Notes under the pieces: generated by a model
What the model saw: the letters and a program-made list of their open reading frames with translations, nothing else
What the model was told of the DNA's origin: nothing
The model's database searches: none
Assembly (NCBI GenBank): GCA_020152595.1
Contig: JAIGNY010002020.1
Span: forward strand, 788,001-852,000
From: Chiridota heheva
Taxonomy: Eukaryota; Echinodermata; Holothuroidea; Apodida; Chiridotidae
Direction: 5' to 3'
DNA: 64,000 nucleotides
Shown: positions 45,002 through 56,580 of the stretch, one piece after another
Position numbering within the stretch: the stretch's first letter is position 1
Layout of the letters: each line of letters opens with the position of its first letter
Position numbers and translations under genes: made by a program

Positions 45002-47387
45002 CTGTAAGCCAAGTATACAATATCAGTATGATCAGACTTGCTGTATTAAAACATAAGCATACATTTCTGGACATACTCACTAAACAAGGTATGATTATTA
45101 TTCAAGACTGACAAATATATTCCTGTTTCTTCCACTTTAGCCAATCAATTCAGAAACTAATTATAAATTTGATACATATACAGTATTTGATATACTGTAA
45201 TAGGTGTCCAAAGGACTCAAAAAAGTCATCGAAAATAAGTCTGACATGCTAAGTTCTCATCCTCATAAGTGCCTATGAGTAGCAGAAGACAACCTTACAA
45301 AATAGTACAATAATCTTGATGCAGTGTGAAGCTTCCATCCTATTCAGTATGAAATTGAGAGATATGTGCATGTAAGTTGTTTTGCTTCAGGTTCTATGTG
45401 ATAGATTAATATAACAAATGCAGAGAAAAAGTTGGTTGGGTGCTTATTAGAATACATGTACTTATTATGTCAAATATGGTTTGTTAATATTTAGGGAATA
45501 TATATCAGGGTATCCGGTCTTAAGTGTCATTATACATAGTCCTTGTAAAGTTTTATATCTGCCTGATTTTTCTTAAGATTATTTAGCAAGATACAATAGA
45601 TGTTCTAAATTTAATGAAACAAACACATTTTTATTCTGAAAAATCTTTTCCATATTACTTTTATACAACCACAGGAAGCTGCATATTGATACCTAAACAA
45701 GGGTTTAAGAAATGCTTTTAAAATTGACAGGTTATAGGTTATTAAGTTTGACTGAACTACTAATAGATGCGAACAGTTGAAGACTGAAACACGTAAAAAG
45801 CACTTAAAGACTGCAACACCTAAAAAGCACTTGAAGACTGAAACACGTAAAAAGTACTCAAAACATGAAGAACAAAGTTAAAAGCACCTTAGGTTAAAAC
45901 TAACAAGAAATGTATGCACAGGCAAACATCGAATGAAGGTAAATTAGGCATCATTTCAAACAATTTAGAAAGAAATACAACAACAGTTCCCGAACTTTAA
46001 ATTTAGGCTTGGACTAATAGCTTACCACTGGGAGTGACACATGATATCTTACATGTACTACAATATAAGCCTAACACATAAATTTTGCCCTGAAGCTGCA
46101 ATTTGTATTAAATGTAAAAATATATTTTAATCCAGGGCTTTCTGTTATGTTACATTAGTAATGTTGGTAGTATTTGTCTGGAACAGACCTCCAGAAAACA
46201 TCAAACCTAGTCCTTCCCTCAATTCTTTTAAATCATCATGAAAGACATTCCTCATGTGTTCTGATTCTGTTCACTTTTAAGCTTATATTTGTTCTTGTAT
46301 GTATGTATTTTGCAGTATTTGAACTAATTTTTATTTTTTTTGTGCACATTGTTTTAAATTAATTGTTGTGTCACTGCTCCATGAATATCACTTTTAATGG
46401 ATACTGGCGCATAACAAGTGTTCATTATTATTATTATTATTATTATTTTGGAGAACAATGTCAGTAGGAATGCAGCATTTTTTTTTTTTTATGGTGGCTG
46501 AAGATTGGCTTCTTGACATGCTTCTTTTCTGGTCAGCAGAGGAATCATAGCAATAGAGGATGGATGCTGGCCTCACATCTCTGTCCACTAACAGTGCTGT
46601 TTATTTCTGAATAAAAAACTAGGGTTGTTGAGGGTCGTGATTGTAGTGGCTCGAATGGTTAATGTATTTGGCAGACATTCTTGCTTCCTTTGAAATTGTT
46701 TTCTTCATTTTACCCAGGATGTTTTTTCCAAGTGGCACATAATGCATCTTGCTGGTATCAAATGTATATGAGACCATCTGGCCAATCAGAAATCAAACAT
46801 GAATTAGGCCTTAGAGGGTATAAATGCAAAGGTCTCAATTACCATTTGCAATCAAGGATGATATCCCTATTTCTGCTCACGAAGTGTGTTTATATCTGAA
46901 AATTGTTGATCATCATCATTCTCCTTACATGCTTCTTGCAGGTCCTTATTGCAATACGGACTACCTATTAGACAATCACATTGCCGGAAACAATACTAAG
47001 TATTTATGAATTCATTGCCATTTTGTTTATCTTTTGGATTATAGTCATTTTAATGGTCATGACAGTAAAATCATTTCCATAAATCTTCAAGTTGTGTGAA
47101 AAATTAGAATTAATTCCTTAAGTTAAATAGGATGAAAGCAAATGAAACAAAATATCTGCATACTTAAAGTTGAACTTAATATCACTTAGACCAAGTTTAA
47201 AAGATGTTCAAAAACATAAAAATATTAATAAAATAATAGTTTTGAATATATCTTACACTTTTGACTCTCTAAAAATAAATGTAATATTAAAGAAAAATAT
47301 TCTTATCAGACCTTTTGAATTAAATGCTTTCAAATGCTTCCTTTTTTAATCTAAAAACATGAAGACAATACCAAATGAAAATCTTAC
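45002..47387. other. Intron with tandem repeat and LINE tail
   Basis: 45771-45858 holds three copies of a roughly 28-bp unit (AGACTGAAACACGTAAAAAG). 46165-46445 holds a LINE tail on the plus strand. Otherwise AT-rich intron. Confidence 0.5.
46165..46445 (+). mobile_element. L2/CR1-like LINE 3' end
   Basis: Plus-strand frame WNRPPENIKPSPSLNSFK, the conserved end of L2/CR1-type reverse-transcriptase ORFs. It is followed by a short 3' region with GGATACTGGCGCATAACAAG and a terminal (ATT)n microsatellite at 46426-46446. Severely 5'-truncated. Confidence 0.55.
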
Positions 47388-47525
47388 CAAGTTTGCAGAA
47401 GATGGCATATATCTTAGCTCTCATGTTCTCAGAGATGTCTACAATGGCCTGGCTTGGGCTGTTAGCTGGAAGCGGAAGCACACCAGCAGACTCCTGCAAG
47501 GTTCCTATCAGGGGTTTTTGGCAAT
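47388..47525 (-). CDS. CFAP69: CFAP69-like exon
   Basis: 138 bp with acceptor CTGAACAG and donor CTTG|GTAAG. Encodes CQKPLIGTLQESAGVLPLPA and then ISENMRAKIYAIFCKL between split Asp and Gly codons that are completed by the neighbouring exons. Phases agree on both sides. Confidence 0.85.
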
Positions 47526-49898
47526 CTGTTCAGAATGAAAACAAATGACAAGTGGTGATGATTAGTTCATTGGTCAAACGGGCTCTTTATATAGGGAAGA
47601 GGACAACAAATGAAAGGAAATGGTGAAGAAAGTGATCAAAAGTGTATTTCTTTACAAGTTTATACCTCTCTCTTGATTGTGTAGCAATGCCTGAAAGCAG
47701 ACTAGTTGTAACTACTTAATCACATACAAACATTCTCCCAAAATTTTTATACATTTCATTGAAATGTTTTTTAAGATTTTGTGGGTAACAACCATTGCAT
47801 GTGTGAGGAGAGCACTAAAACACTGTATGGCACTATGACTTACCTTCTGAAGAAAAATGAAAAAATGTAAAACTAATTTAAAATAAGAAACATTAATTGT
47901 TAAGAAGGTTAGAGTGAAGAAAATTCAAAAGCGTTTAGGAAATAATTTTAAATAATTTAAAATAAAAACATTAATTGTTAAGAAGGTGAGGGTGTGATTC
48001 TACTCCAGTCCAAACTTTTTACAACCATGAAATTCAATAGAGTATGTGCATCACACAAAATATGGGAAATTATCCTATCACAGGTTAGGGAATTATAAAC
48101 AAACAAAGAGTGCACTGCCTCAACGTGTTGGCATCTTTCATATCAAAACTGGGCATTGCTAAAATGAAAAACATTCACATCTGATTATTTTGCGTTGAAA
48201 AAAGGATATTTTCCCCTTTTATTGATGTCTGTCTGCTTTTCACATTATCAATAAGAGTAATTCGTGTACAGTGGGCATGTGCAAGATCACCAAGATTGAA
48301 CATCAGAGAATCTGACTCTTTAGGAAAATTCAAAAAGTGTTTGAAGTATTATTTGTATCCAATCTAATGTTGTTTTTCTCTACCACTGTATTTTCATATC
48401 ATGTTATGCTTCATTTGTACTTTGTTGTTATTATGTTTCTCCATATGCGCTGCATTCTTGTTGTAGTGGCGCTTTATAAATGCCTTGTATGTATGTATGT
48501 ATGTATTACATAAAAACTCACTTCAGGTACCCAAGAGGTCCCCAGCTGGGTGCATGTGGCATCACATGCACATACTCTATACCAGAATTCAATACCAGAA
48601 TGGAACAAAGTAGTTTCCTCATAGTTTGGTTTGTCTTTTGTGCAAGAGCACCAAGATGGAACATTGGAACTATTGAAAAAGATTTTACCTGGATGTGTAT
48701 TAATCACTTGATGGATTTATAAAATCAAATATTGAAGTCAAAGGTGGACATGGGCTTGTTTTTGCTCCCATTTTTTTTTGTCAACAGTGCATCCTTAGAA
48801 GTGATGAATGAATTTTGATTCAATTTGGTAAGTGACTTCATTGGTGTCCAAGAAGATAGTGCAGGGTTTATCTAGAAATTGGAGAAATGGGTGTTCAATG
48901 AGAAATTCTAGGTGTGCACTACTTTTTTTGATGCCCCAAAGGTGGGGTTCCAGGGCAAGACTCCCAAGGATGACCAGGGGTGAAATCCTCGAAAACTCTG
49001 AGAGTTTGAGCAATTAAGGGGTCAGGATTAGCTTCTAAGAACACTTTAACATTTACCAAGGCACACATGAAATCTAAGTAAAAATCTCTTGATTAATAAA
49101 CCTGTTGCTCTTGGAGTTGACATTTCAGGTAAGTTTTGCTAACCTGCAATGGACTGGTGTCCCATCCATGGGCTTCAAGTATTCCTATTCGCTTAGAACC
49201 ATGGAAACAGGGTATAAGCACTGGATCTATGAGCCTTCGAGGCTTGAAGGGATTTTAATTTAAAGAAGTATCGAACTTGATTCTGTTGAGTTTAATGTAA
49301 TTAATGATTTTTTAACTGGTATATTTTTATTCGCATACCTGATTGGTCAAGGTTTTCCCGCCAAAAAAAAAAATCACAGGCAGGCGAGCAAAGATCATTA
49401 CAACAAGTGAACAACTGAACAGCATTGCAGTTTCACGATAATTATTTTGACTTAATTTTTAAAACTAACAATGAAAAAATTGTATGTTAGAAATTTTATT
49501 CCTGAAATTCGCAACTACTTTATGTGATAATCTGCTTTTCAGTCGGGCACAGCTCTCATATCAGTTATGAAGTCTTGTTTATCATTTCAGCCGTGATTTT
49601 GTCAAATTTGCTGTTGAAAAGACAGCTACACTGCTAGCTAGATGAAACCTTGAGGTAGTGAATCATTTTTAATGGTGACTGTTCGAATGTATGTGTGTTA
49701 ACCATGACACATCTCAGAAAGAATCCATCAATGTTTCAAATAAATTGACCTCAGACAAGGTCACACAGTGAGATTTCTTTATTTTTGTTGGGTATTGTAC
49801 TTAACCTTTACATTGAGTACCAAGATACCTAACTGAATCTTAAAATAATTTTTTGAATTATGTAATGAATAAAACCAAATAACTCAGTCAATTCTTAC
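47526..49898. other. Intron with LINE tail
   Basis: 47872-47990 carries a short duplicated AACATTAATTGTTAAGAAGG unit. 48255-48510 is a LINE 3' end. The rest is AT-rich without recognisable features. Confidence 0.45.
48255..48510 (+). mobile_element. L2/CR1-like LINE 3' end
   Basis: Plus-strand frame near 48275-48365 reads SPRLNIRESDSLGKFKKCLK, the usual C-terminal end of L2/CR1-type ORFs. A short tail with GGCGCTTTATAAATGCCTTG then ends in (TATG)n at 48486-48506. Confidence 0.55.
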
Positions 49899-50091
49899 CA
49901 GCAATGACACCTGTTTCTTCTCTCAAGACACCCAGTACATCCTCCTCCTGCTTCCATATCTTGACGAGAAGTTTCCCGATCGTCTCATCTTGAGACCCTC
50001 TCCATGTGGTGAGATGAGAAACGGCTTTAGCATTCTCACACATATCTGTGATGCATCCCAAGATGAGATTGTGCATGTTACGCTGTGCAGA
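49899..50091 (-). CDS. CFAP69: CFAP69-like exon
   Basis: 193 bp with acceptor TTTTTTACAG and donor GCTG|GTAAG. Encodes 64 residues starting SAQRNMHNLILGCITDMCEN and continuing AVSHLTTWRGSQDETIGKLL; ends with a split Asp codon. The helices look armadillo-like. Phases agree with both neighbours. Confidence 0.88.
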
Positions 50092-50550
50092 CTGTAAAAA
50101 AGTACAAAAATGAAAAAAAAAGATCAATTTTTAGAGACATTCAAGAAACCAAACCTTTTATTGATTGCTAAAATGTTTGAAGTAAAAATTGGGGGTCACC
50201 CATGAATACAAAAAAACAATTTCCTATTTCTTGCAAGAATGAAGTACATCATTCTAAGACTAATGATGATGAGACAATGGTGTTATTGTCTATACTATTG
50301 TTCTTTTAAATTATTGTATTTTACAGGAATTTTCATTCTGCAAAAAAAATAAAACAATTGTATATAAATTATTATCTTATGTAAAACAAGACTTGGGTTG
50401 AAAATAACCGCAGATATCATCATACTGCAAAGAAAGACAATTCTGAATGAAACTAACAGACAGAAGCATGTTTTTGAAGAAGATGTCAGAGAGAAAATGC
50501 AGACAAATATTTACCAAAATAACAAAGACATTGGATAACTCCTGACCTAC

Positions 50551-50751
50551 CTGTAAAAGGTCTAACAGCAGAAATACTCCTTCACCCTCTAAAAACTGAT
50601 CTTCATTAATAGCTGCTCCAACTACACAGAACCAAATTGCTCCTACTGTAGCTAACATCATTCGATGATAGCCAAGACCACTGCTCAGCTTCTCTGGTTT
50701 TGTCTTGAGGTACCGCAGCACCACATCAACTCCTTTCTCACCAAAAAGTTC
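50551..50751 (-). CDS. CFAP69: CFAP69-like exon
   Basis: 201 bp, phase 0, acceptor CTCCACAAAG, donor CAG|GTAGGT. Encodes 67 residues with ELFGEKGVDVVLRYLKTKPE and MLATVGAIWFCVVGAAINED and ends LLDLLQ. Hydrophobic helices are typical of armadillo repeats rather than membrane spans. Confidence 0.88.
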
Positions 50752-51089
50752 CTTTGTGGAGAAGATGAAAATAGTACTATTGTTACAGTAGTATAACTTT
50801 TAAAAAGGTCATGACACGAGCACATTTCACGAAGTGGAAAGAAATAATTGGACAATTTGATAGACATATATGAATAAAATTTTATCACAAAATCATTTTT
50901 TTCGCAAAGAAAATAAAACAAAAATCATGAACTATGCCACACAAATAGCACATACACACACTGATCATAGTATACACTGTATGTTACAAGTGTCATATCA
51001 TCAATTTGTTATCATCTGAAAATAAAATGCAAAATACATTAGAAATTTCTGAAAGGCCCAAAGATATCTCATAAGAAATAGACTTAAAT

Positions 51090-51235
51090 TTGTCTTGCTA
51101 TTCATCCAGTTTTGATGAGAATGAGGACGAAAATAGCGATGAAGAAGAGGAAGTATTTGGTCTGCAACCATACCAGTTTGAGCCATTGGCAGCTGTGAGA
51201 GGTGGTGCAGAGAGGGTGTGGAAGACGAATTTCCT
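51090..51235 (+). pseudogene. Acidic fragment with PYQFEP motif
   Basis: Plus-strand open stretch after an ATTCATCCAG acceptor-like site: an acidic run (ENEDENSDEEEEVFG) followed by LQPYQFEPLAAVR. It resembles the N-terminal part of P2X7-like (P2XR_C domain) proteins that are multicopy and often transposon-associated in marine invertebrates. The Cys-rich domain expected to follow is absent. Low certainty. Confidence 0.3.
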
Positions 51236-51989
51236 AGGGTTGATAGACTTCAAATTTTCATTCATGAATGGTCAGTACCTGTACCTGAAATTACTTATTC
51301 ATATACAAATTTCCACGTTCTTTTGTCTCTTATTACAAAGGAAAACATCGTTCGCACTGTTGATTTCGCGGAACTACTAGTAGTAGTAATAGTAGTTGTA
51401 TGCTACTACTACTACTACTCACCGACTTGACTTGGAATTGAAGAAGTGTTGACACCAGACTGATCCCCAAGATCATCTGGTGCTTTCCTTTTGATTGTGG
51501 GGTACTTTTCAGGCAGCAGTACCCTCCCCTACTGCCGCTTGCGATTGCCAAGACCAAATCTGTCTTTCAATTCATGCAAACTGTCAAAGCAATCCGGCTC
51601 GAAATGATCACTTCATATATAGCTGTAGTACGTATATACAAAACCTGATTAATCGAGTATTGTTTACAAAATTAATCCATATTTTACGGATTCTTGAGTC
51701 CTTCGGGAATCTAGAAAACTCAGACCTTCTCTCTTGCTGTTACTACACACGCCAACCACACATCGAACCGGCATTGTTTGTTTGTTTGATAAGGGCTTAA
51801 TAGCACCACAACAACGAGGGTCAAATTGTGCCTGAGAGGTTAGATCATTTTTCTAGAGGTAGGAAGGAAAGAAAACAGGAGATTGAGAGAAATACGAGAA
51901 CTAAAAGTCAGAAAGTTAGGATCGAGAGAGGAGGTGCATGGGTGAAGGAAAACAAAGTAGAGAGAGGGGAGTGGGAGTGGGAGAGGAGG

Positions 51990-52520
51990 ACTAAATATGG
52001 TTGCAGAGGGAAGCATGATGAAGGAAGGAGATAATCGCACCTTTGCTGGAGTTCAGGGAATGGTGGGGGGTGATTGTAACGTCAATACCGGTATTGGCTA
52101 GGGTTTTGGTGGTGAGGAGGGTGGTGGCTTGAGTATCCCTGGTGCAGTGCACCAGGAGATTACCAGATCTGAGGGTAGAGACCTTGGGGAGGGTGCCAAC
52201 AATGCCTTGGAGCACCTTGTGTATGAAAAAAGATGAAACTCTTTTAAAACATTTTGTTTTATTGGTGGCCTGTATGATTAGAATTTTGGGGACTGGGGCT
52301 GAAGATTAGTCAATGGAGGTAGCAGGTGGGTCACAGGGAGGGGAGAGAGGGTCAAGGTCAAGGCAGAGGCGTTTTGTCATTATGGAAAAAACCAAGGGCC
52401 GAGAGACCGAGGTAACTAGAAGATGGTTTGGTTTGGTTTGGTTTGTTGATATTTAATGGCACTGTGAAAGTCAAGAGTCTAATGTGCCAAGAGGGTCCTA
52501 GAAAATTAGGGTGTAAGAGT
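51990..52520 (-). mobile_element. RNase-H-bearing LINE, ORF1 fragment and 3' end
   Basis: The minus frame at 52215-51991 (STLRSGNLLVHCTRDTQATT ... ITPHHSLNSSKG) resembles the nucleic-acid-binding ORF1 of jockey/I-type LINEs. 52430-52520 (TTTGGTTTGGTTTG ... AATGTGCCAAGAGGG) resembles the 3' end at 52640-52700, so at least two element copies are stacked here. Confidence 0.6.
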
Positions 52521-52639
52521 TAGGGCAGAGGGGAGATGGAGGATTGAGAGGAAGAAAAGGGGGAAAATTGGGTGAATTTGAGAGAAAAATTAGGGTGAAA
52601 ATACAGGGGTGTGTAAGGTTAGGTGTAAAAGGGCAGACT

Positions 52640-53540
52640 TTGGTTTGGTCTGTTGAAGTTTAACGGCATCGCGACAGTCAGAGTCAAATGTGCCAAAAGG
52701 GTGTTAATAAATTATGGTGTAAGAGTTAAGATCGTGAGGAGATGGAAGGTTTGTAAGAAAGAAAAGGGGAAAAAGCAGAAAAAAAAAGAAAAAAAAGGAG
52801 GTAAGTAAGGTTAGGTATAGAAAGGGAGGGAAGGGGGAAGTTAAATGTGGCGGAAGAGATTGTTGTTGCGGAGGAAGTTGATGATGTTTGAGGAAGAATT
52901 GTTTTCGAAAAGGTCCGAGATTGAGGATAGTGAAGAGAAAAGAGATCTGGAGTTCTGGTAATGGTGACAAGTTACAAGATATGCTTGATGGAGAGATCGG
53001 TGTTACAAGTGGGGCAGAGAGGGGTAGGGGAGCCGGATAAGAGATGGGAGTGAGTGAGAGGGGAGTGACCGAGGCAGATGCGAGTGACAGCGATGTCTCC
53101 CCTGCGGTTGCGACTGTGCAGAGGGGTGTTGGTCCCGACTTTGGGTTTGATGGTGTGGCGTTTGTTACTGGTTTCGTGATTCCAGGAGTTTTGCCAGGTT
53201 TTTTTCATGTTGTTGGAGATGGAGAGATGGAGGTCTGAGTGTGGAATAGGAAAAGGAGAGGCGATGTTTGACAGAGCTTTGTTGGCGGCTCTGCTGGCTC
53301 TCTCGTTGCCAGGGATGTTGACATGGCTGGGAATCCAGAAGAAGATAATATTCTTTCCTAAGGAGAGAGAGTGTGGAGTTTGTTGAGGATTTGTAGAATG
53401 AGAGGGTTGGGCCAGAGCATGTTGAGGATGCCAGTGAGGACAGATTTAGAATCAGAAAAGATGACAAAATGGGGGAGGGGGAAAGAGAGTTCTATGAAGT
53501 TTACGACGTTAACTAGGTGAAATTTTTTGTGGAATTACTA
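52640..53540 (-). mobile_element. RNase-H-bearing LINE, ORF2 C-terminus
   Basis: Minus-strand remnant of the RNase H domain and C-terminus of a LINE ORF2. An FSDSKS-type acidic motif lies near 53455, FWIPSHVNIPGNERAS near 53330-53280, and the tail NRRGDIAVTRICLGHSPLTH with a zinc-knuckle-like CPTCNTDLSIKHIL near 53090-52970. Frameshifts are present. The 3' end includes AAACTTCAACAGACC and AAACC repeats. Confidence 0.75.
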
Positions 53541-54360
53541 TAGAACACCACTGTACAGGTAATGATAAGGCGCGAAAGTCTGGTCAGAACAGGAGGGAAG
53601 AAAAACAAAAGAACTTATTCACCGAAAGCAGATACCCATCCACAGAGAGAGAATCCCGGAAAATAAAGGTACAAAACAAAATTTAGGTGATAAAGTGCAA
53701 GGTAAAGTGAATCGGAATGAAAACTTGGAGAGAATAGAATAGAAGTCACATTGCTCTCAATACATCGCACTTGTTCCAAAAATCCTTTAAACATTTTTTA
53801 GCATTTTGACAAATGAAATCAAAATTCACAATTTTCCGTGATGACAAACGGTAAACATATGATATAACCTGCGACATTTGTGTACTAAATGTGTACATTG
53901 TACACACACTAGCTGTACATCACGGATGAAATGTCGGTTCAGGCAATGACGTCATTGGTGGGAAGGTGAAACTGCTTATATATTTTTTTTTTTGAGCACC
54001 AGCAGTAGGGTATTTTATTTGCTATTTTCTTCACGAAAAAATGATTTTGTGATAAGAAAATTAATATATTTATCTCTCAAATTGTCCAAATATTTCATTC
54101 CAATAAGTGGACCTCTTTGAGTCTTGTTACATAATTTTTCTTAAACCAAATTACCATTTTAAGCTATGAGTAGATCAAAGAACAATATTTCCAAAAAAGA
54201 ATCACATTACTTTTCTAACCTTTACATACAAACAAACATCACCAATAGATGTTTTAAAACCATAGCATTTACCTAACATATTCCTACATTTTGAATAACT
54301 CCTTTATTGCCATGATCAAATCTGTCAAAAGCAATCATTATGGTTATACTATGTCTTCTA

Positions 54361-55428
54361 TTAACCCTTACTCTACCACGCGGCTATAGTATCGCCGTTT
54401 TCAAACCACCTTTTTCTAAAAATAAAATCGGGACTTTACCACAGTCCTATACGAGTAATCTTGGTATCATTTTAAAGTACTCGGTTTTTTTTCTTCACAA
54501 AATGAAACTTTTTTATAGGGGTCATATTACATAATTTTTAGAAAAAGTACATCGAAAAAGGGTAAAACTCAATAATTGCTGAGAAAAATTCAATTTTTTA
54601 ATTTTTTTCTTTTACATCTTACGATAATTTCAAGATCACATTTTTGCTTCAAAATCAAACACGCAAGTCCTAAGACATGATAGTATTGGTTTCTGGTATA
54701 ATTTTTAAATTCCCTACGTCCAATCTTTTGTTCTGGAGAAATTTCTTCAAAATTTCGTGAATTTCTGCCATTTTTTTCCAAAAAATTGTGTAACCCAAAC
54801 TTTACATCACGCATGCTTTGTTGAACCGCCGTTCGAAAGCGCTTGAAATTTCCTTTCATTTGATATATAAACAAAGGCATACCCCCACTATCTAGACCCT
54901 ATTCTATAAAAACAATATTACAGCTTCCCAATTTGAACAACCACGTGGCGCAGAGGAAATGTACGCGACTAGCGTGCGAGCGCTCCGGGTTTGAGTCTCG
55001 CCGTCACCACTGCGTAATTATTTTTCTGCTGCGGCTTTCAGGGGACGTTTGACTTTTATCATTTTTGATGTGTTTTTATCTTTCCTTTCTTTCTAAAAAT
55101 TATAGATTAGTATCATTGGAAAGGAAATTTCAAAAACAATCTAAATATGTAACACAAATCTCTGTTTTCAATACTGACAAGAAGTTATACTTCTGCAAAG
55201 ATTGACCATTTGTTGACCAAATTTAGTCAAAAATTTCTTAATTTGCATAATTTTGTCCAATATTTCCTAAATTGGTTTTAATTACTCAAAAAATAAATAT
55301 CTTAGCATTTATTCCAACCAAACTTGTGACGAAAGAAAATAATAGGAAAGTTGTCAAAAAAGCATATGAAAAAAAAGTTACGAAAATTGGGGTCGCCATT
55401 TTTAAAGCCCTGGTAGAGTAAGGGTTAA
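54361..55428 (+). mobile_element. 1,068-bp TTAA-bounded non-autonomous transposon
   Basis: Ends are exact inverted repeats: TTAACCCTTACTCTACCA at the left and TGGTAGAGTAAGGGTTAA at the right, with TTAA as the presumed target duplication (piggyBac- or Kolobok-like). No transposase ORF. The centre carries a tRNA-like module (54945-55015). Short 105-110-bp MITEs at 63257-63850 share both ends in opposite orientation, and a diverged relative lies at 21180-22239. Confidence 0.9.
54945..55015 (+). other. tRNA-like module inside TTAA element
   Basis: TGGCGCAGAGG fits the Pol III A-box and GGTTTGAGTCT fits the B-box. Between them GTACG/CGTGC makes a 5-bp stem with a 7-nt loop, like an anticodon arm. 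The T-arm stem is only partly paired and position 33 is not T, so it is a tRNA-like or tRNA-derived sequence, not a credible tRNA gene. Confidence 0.55.
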
Positions 55429-56464
55429 CTTATCTAATTATGTCAATAAACCAACCAATGTTCTTTAATATTCTCAGGTAAATACCAAACCAATAACTAA
55501 ATACAATTATTAATAACTAAACATCTTATATGATAAAGAGAATGATAAGAAACAAAGTGGTGAAGAAATATCATTCCACTTTAAAGCTTCTTTCACTTTT
55601 GTAAGGAAACAGAAGAATACAATCGAACTATTAGTGACATCACAGACATTCCTCAGTCTTTGGTGTACCTTATTAAATTGCTTTACAAAAATTGGCTTGT
55701 TACTTAATGAATTACACCATGTTGAGAAATGCAATCTTATATAAAACATAGATTAAAATAGCATGAACAGCAAAGGTTCAGTCCTGTCCAAATCCCAAGT
55801 TACATATTTAGGTATGGCAAATAAGAGAAATTTCATTTGACTGATTTCCTGTGTTCGTCTGGTTATAATAAGCTGTACAGACTGAATTCAGGTCATAAAA
55901 CTAAGGATACATCATATTACAAAAAAGCCAATCAGTTACGTAAGAGCTCCTTTCTGTTTGCTCTTATTCATTAATAAGGGACGGGTTTTTGCACCATTAA
56001 GGTTGACAATGGTGCAAATTGTGGTACTTTACCATAACTGAAATTTTTGGGGTGGGTGGAATACATTGACAATCTATTCCTTTGTCTTAGTTGCCCATGT
56101 TTTTATTTGTTGTACCCAAGTGGCATAACCAGCATCCAAGAAGTGGGGGATGAGGTTTTTCTGCTAATATTCAAAATAAGGATGTCCAAGGAACTTTCAA
56201 AATGTTATTTCTGGAAAAGTATGGGCATGCTACATAGGAGATTACAATGATACACACTCTGACATGAGAGTAGAAAGTTTTCTAGTAAAATGCAGACAAA
56301 GATTAAAAAGTGCAGTAAAAAAATAGTTGATAACTGGCATTTAGGGACAAAACTAAAAAGTCAAGGATGGAATAAGTTGTCATGTAAAGGTTAAAGAGAA
56401 ATGTGTCAAATTTGAGACAAATGTATAGGTTTTATTTGGAAGGGTGATATGCATTTGCACTTAC

Positions 56465-56580
56465 TCTCCTATGCTGGTCATCATCACAGACAACCGACAG
56501 GATAAAGAGCATGTCACACTGCATCTCCACATCCACTGCATCATCTGACATGGTGGACCTGGTGGCACTCTGTAATATAT
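56465..56580 (-). CDS. CFAP69: CFAP69-like exon
   Basis: 116 bp with acceptor CTTGATGCAG and donor GGAGA|GTAAGT. Starts with two bases of a split Asp codon and encodes ILQSATRSTMSDDAVDVEMQ and then CDMLFILSVVCDDDQHRR. A longer start at 56606 (TTTCAG) is open but breaks the phase with the upstream exon, so the internal acceptor is chosen. Joins in frame on both sides. Confidence 0.82.

Larger units (their letters stand above)
50752..56464. other. Large intron packed with elements
   Basis: 5.7-kb intron holding a possible degenerate exon fragment (51090-51235), two RNase-H LINE fragments (51990-53540) and the 1,068-bp TTAA element (54361-55428). The rest, including 53540-54360 and 55430-56460, shows nothing I recognise. 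Confidence 0.6.

Noticed and set aside
54945-55015. Genuine tRNA gene
   Set aside because: A- and B-boxes are present, but position 33 is not T and the T-arm and acceptor stems do not pair properly.
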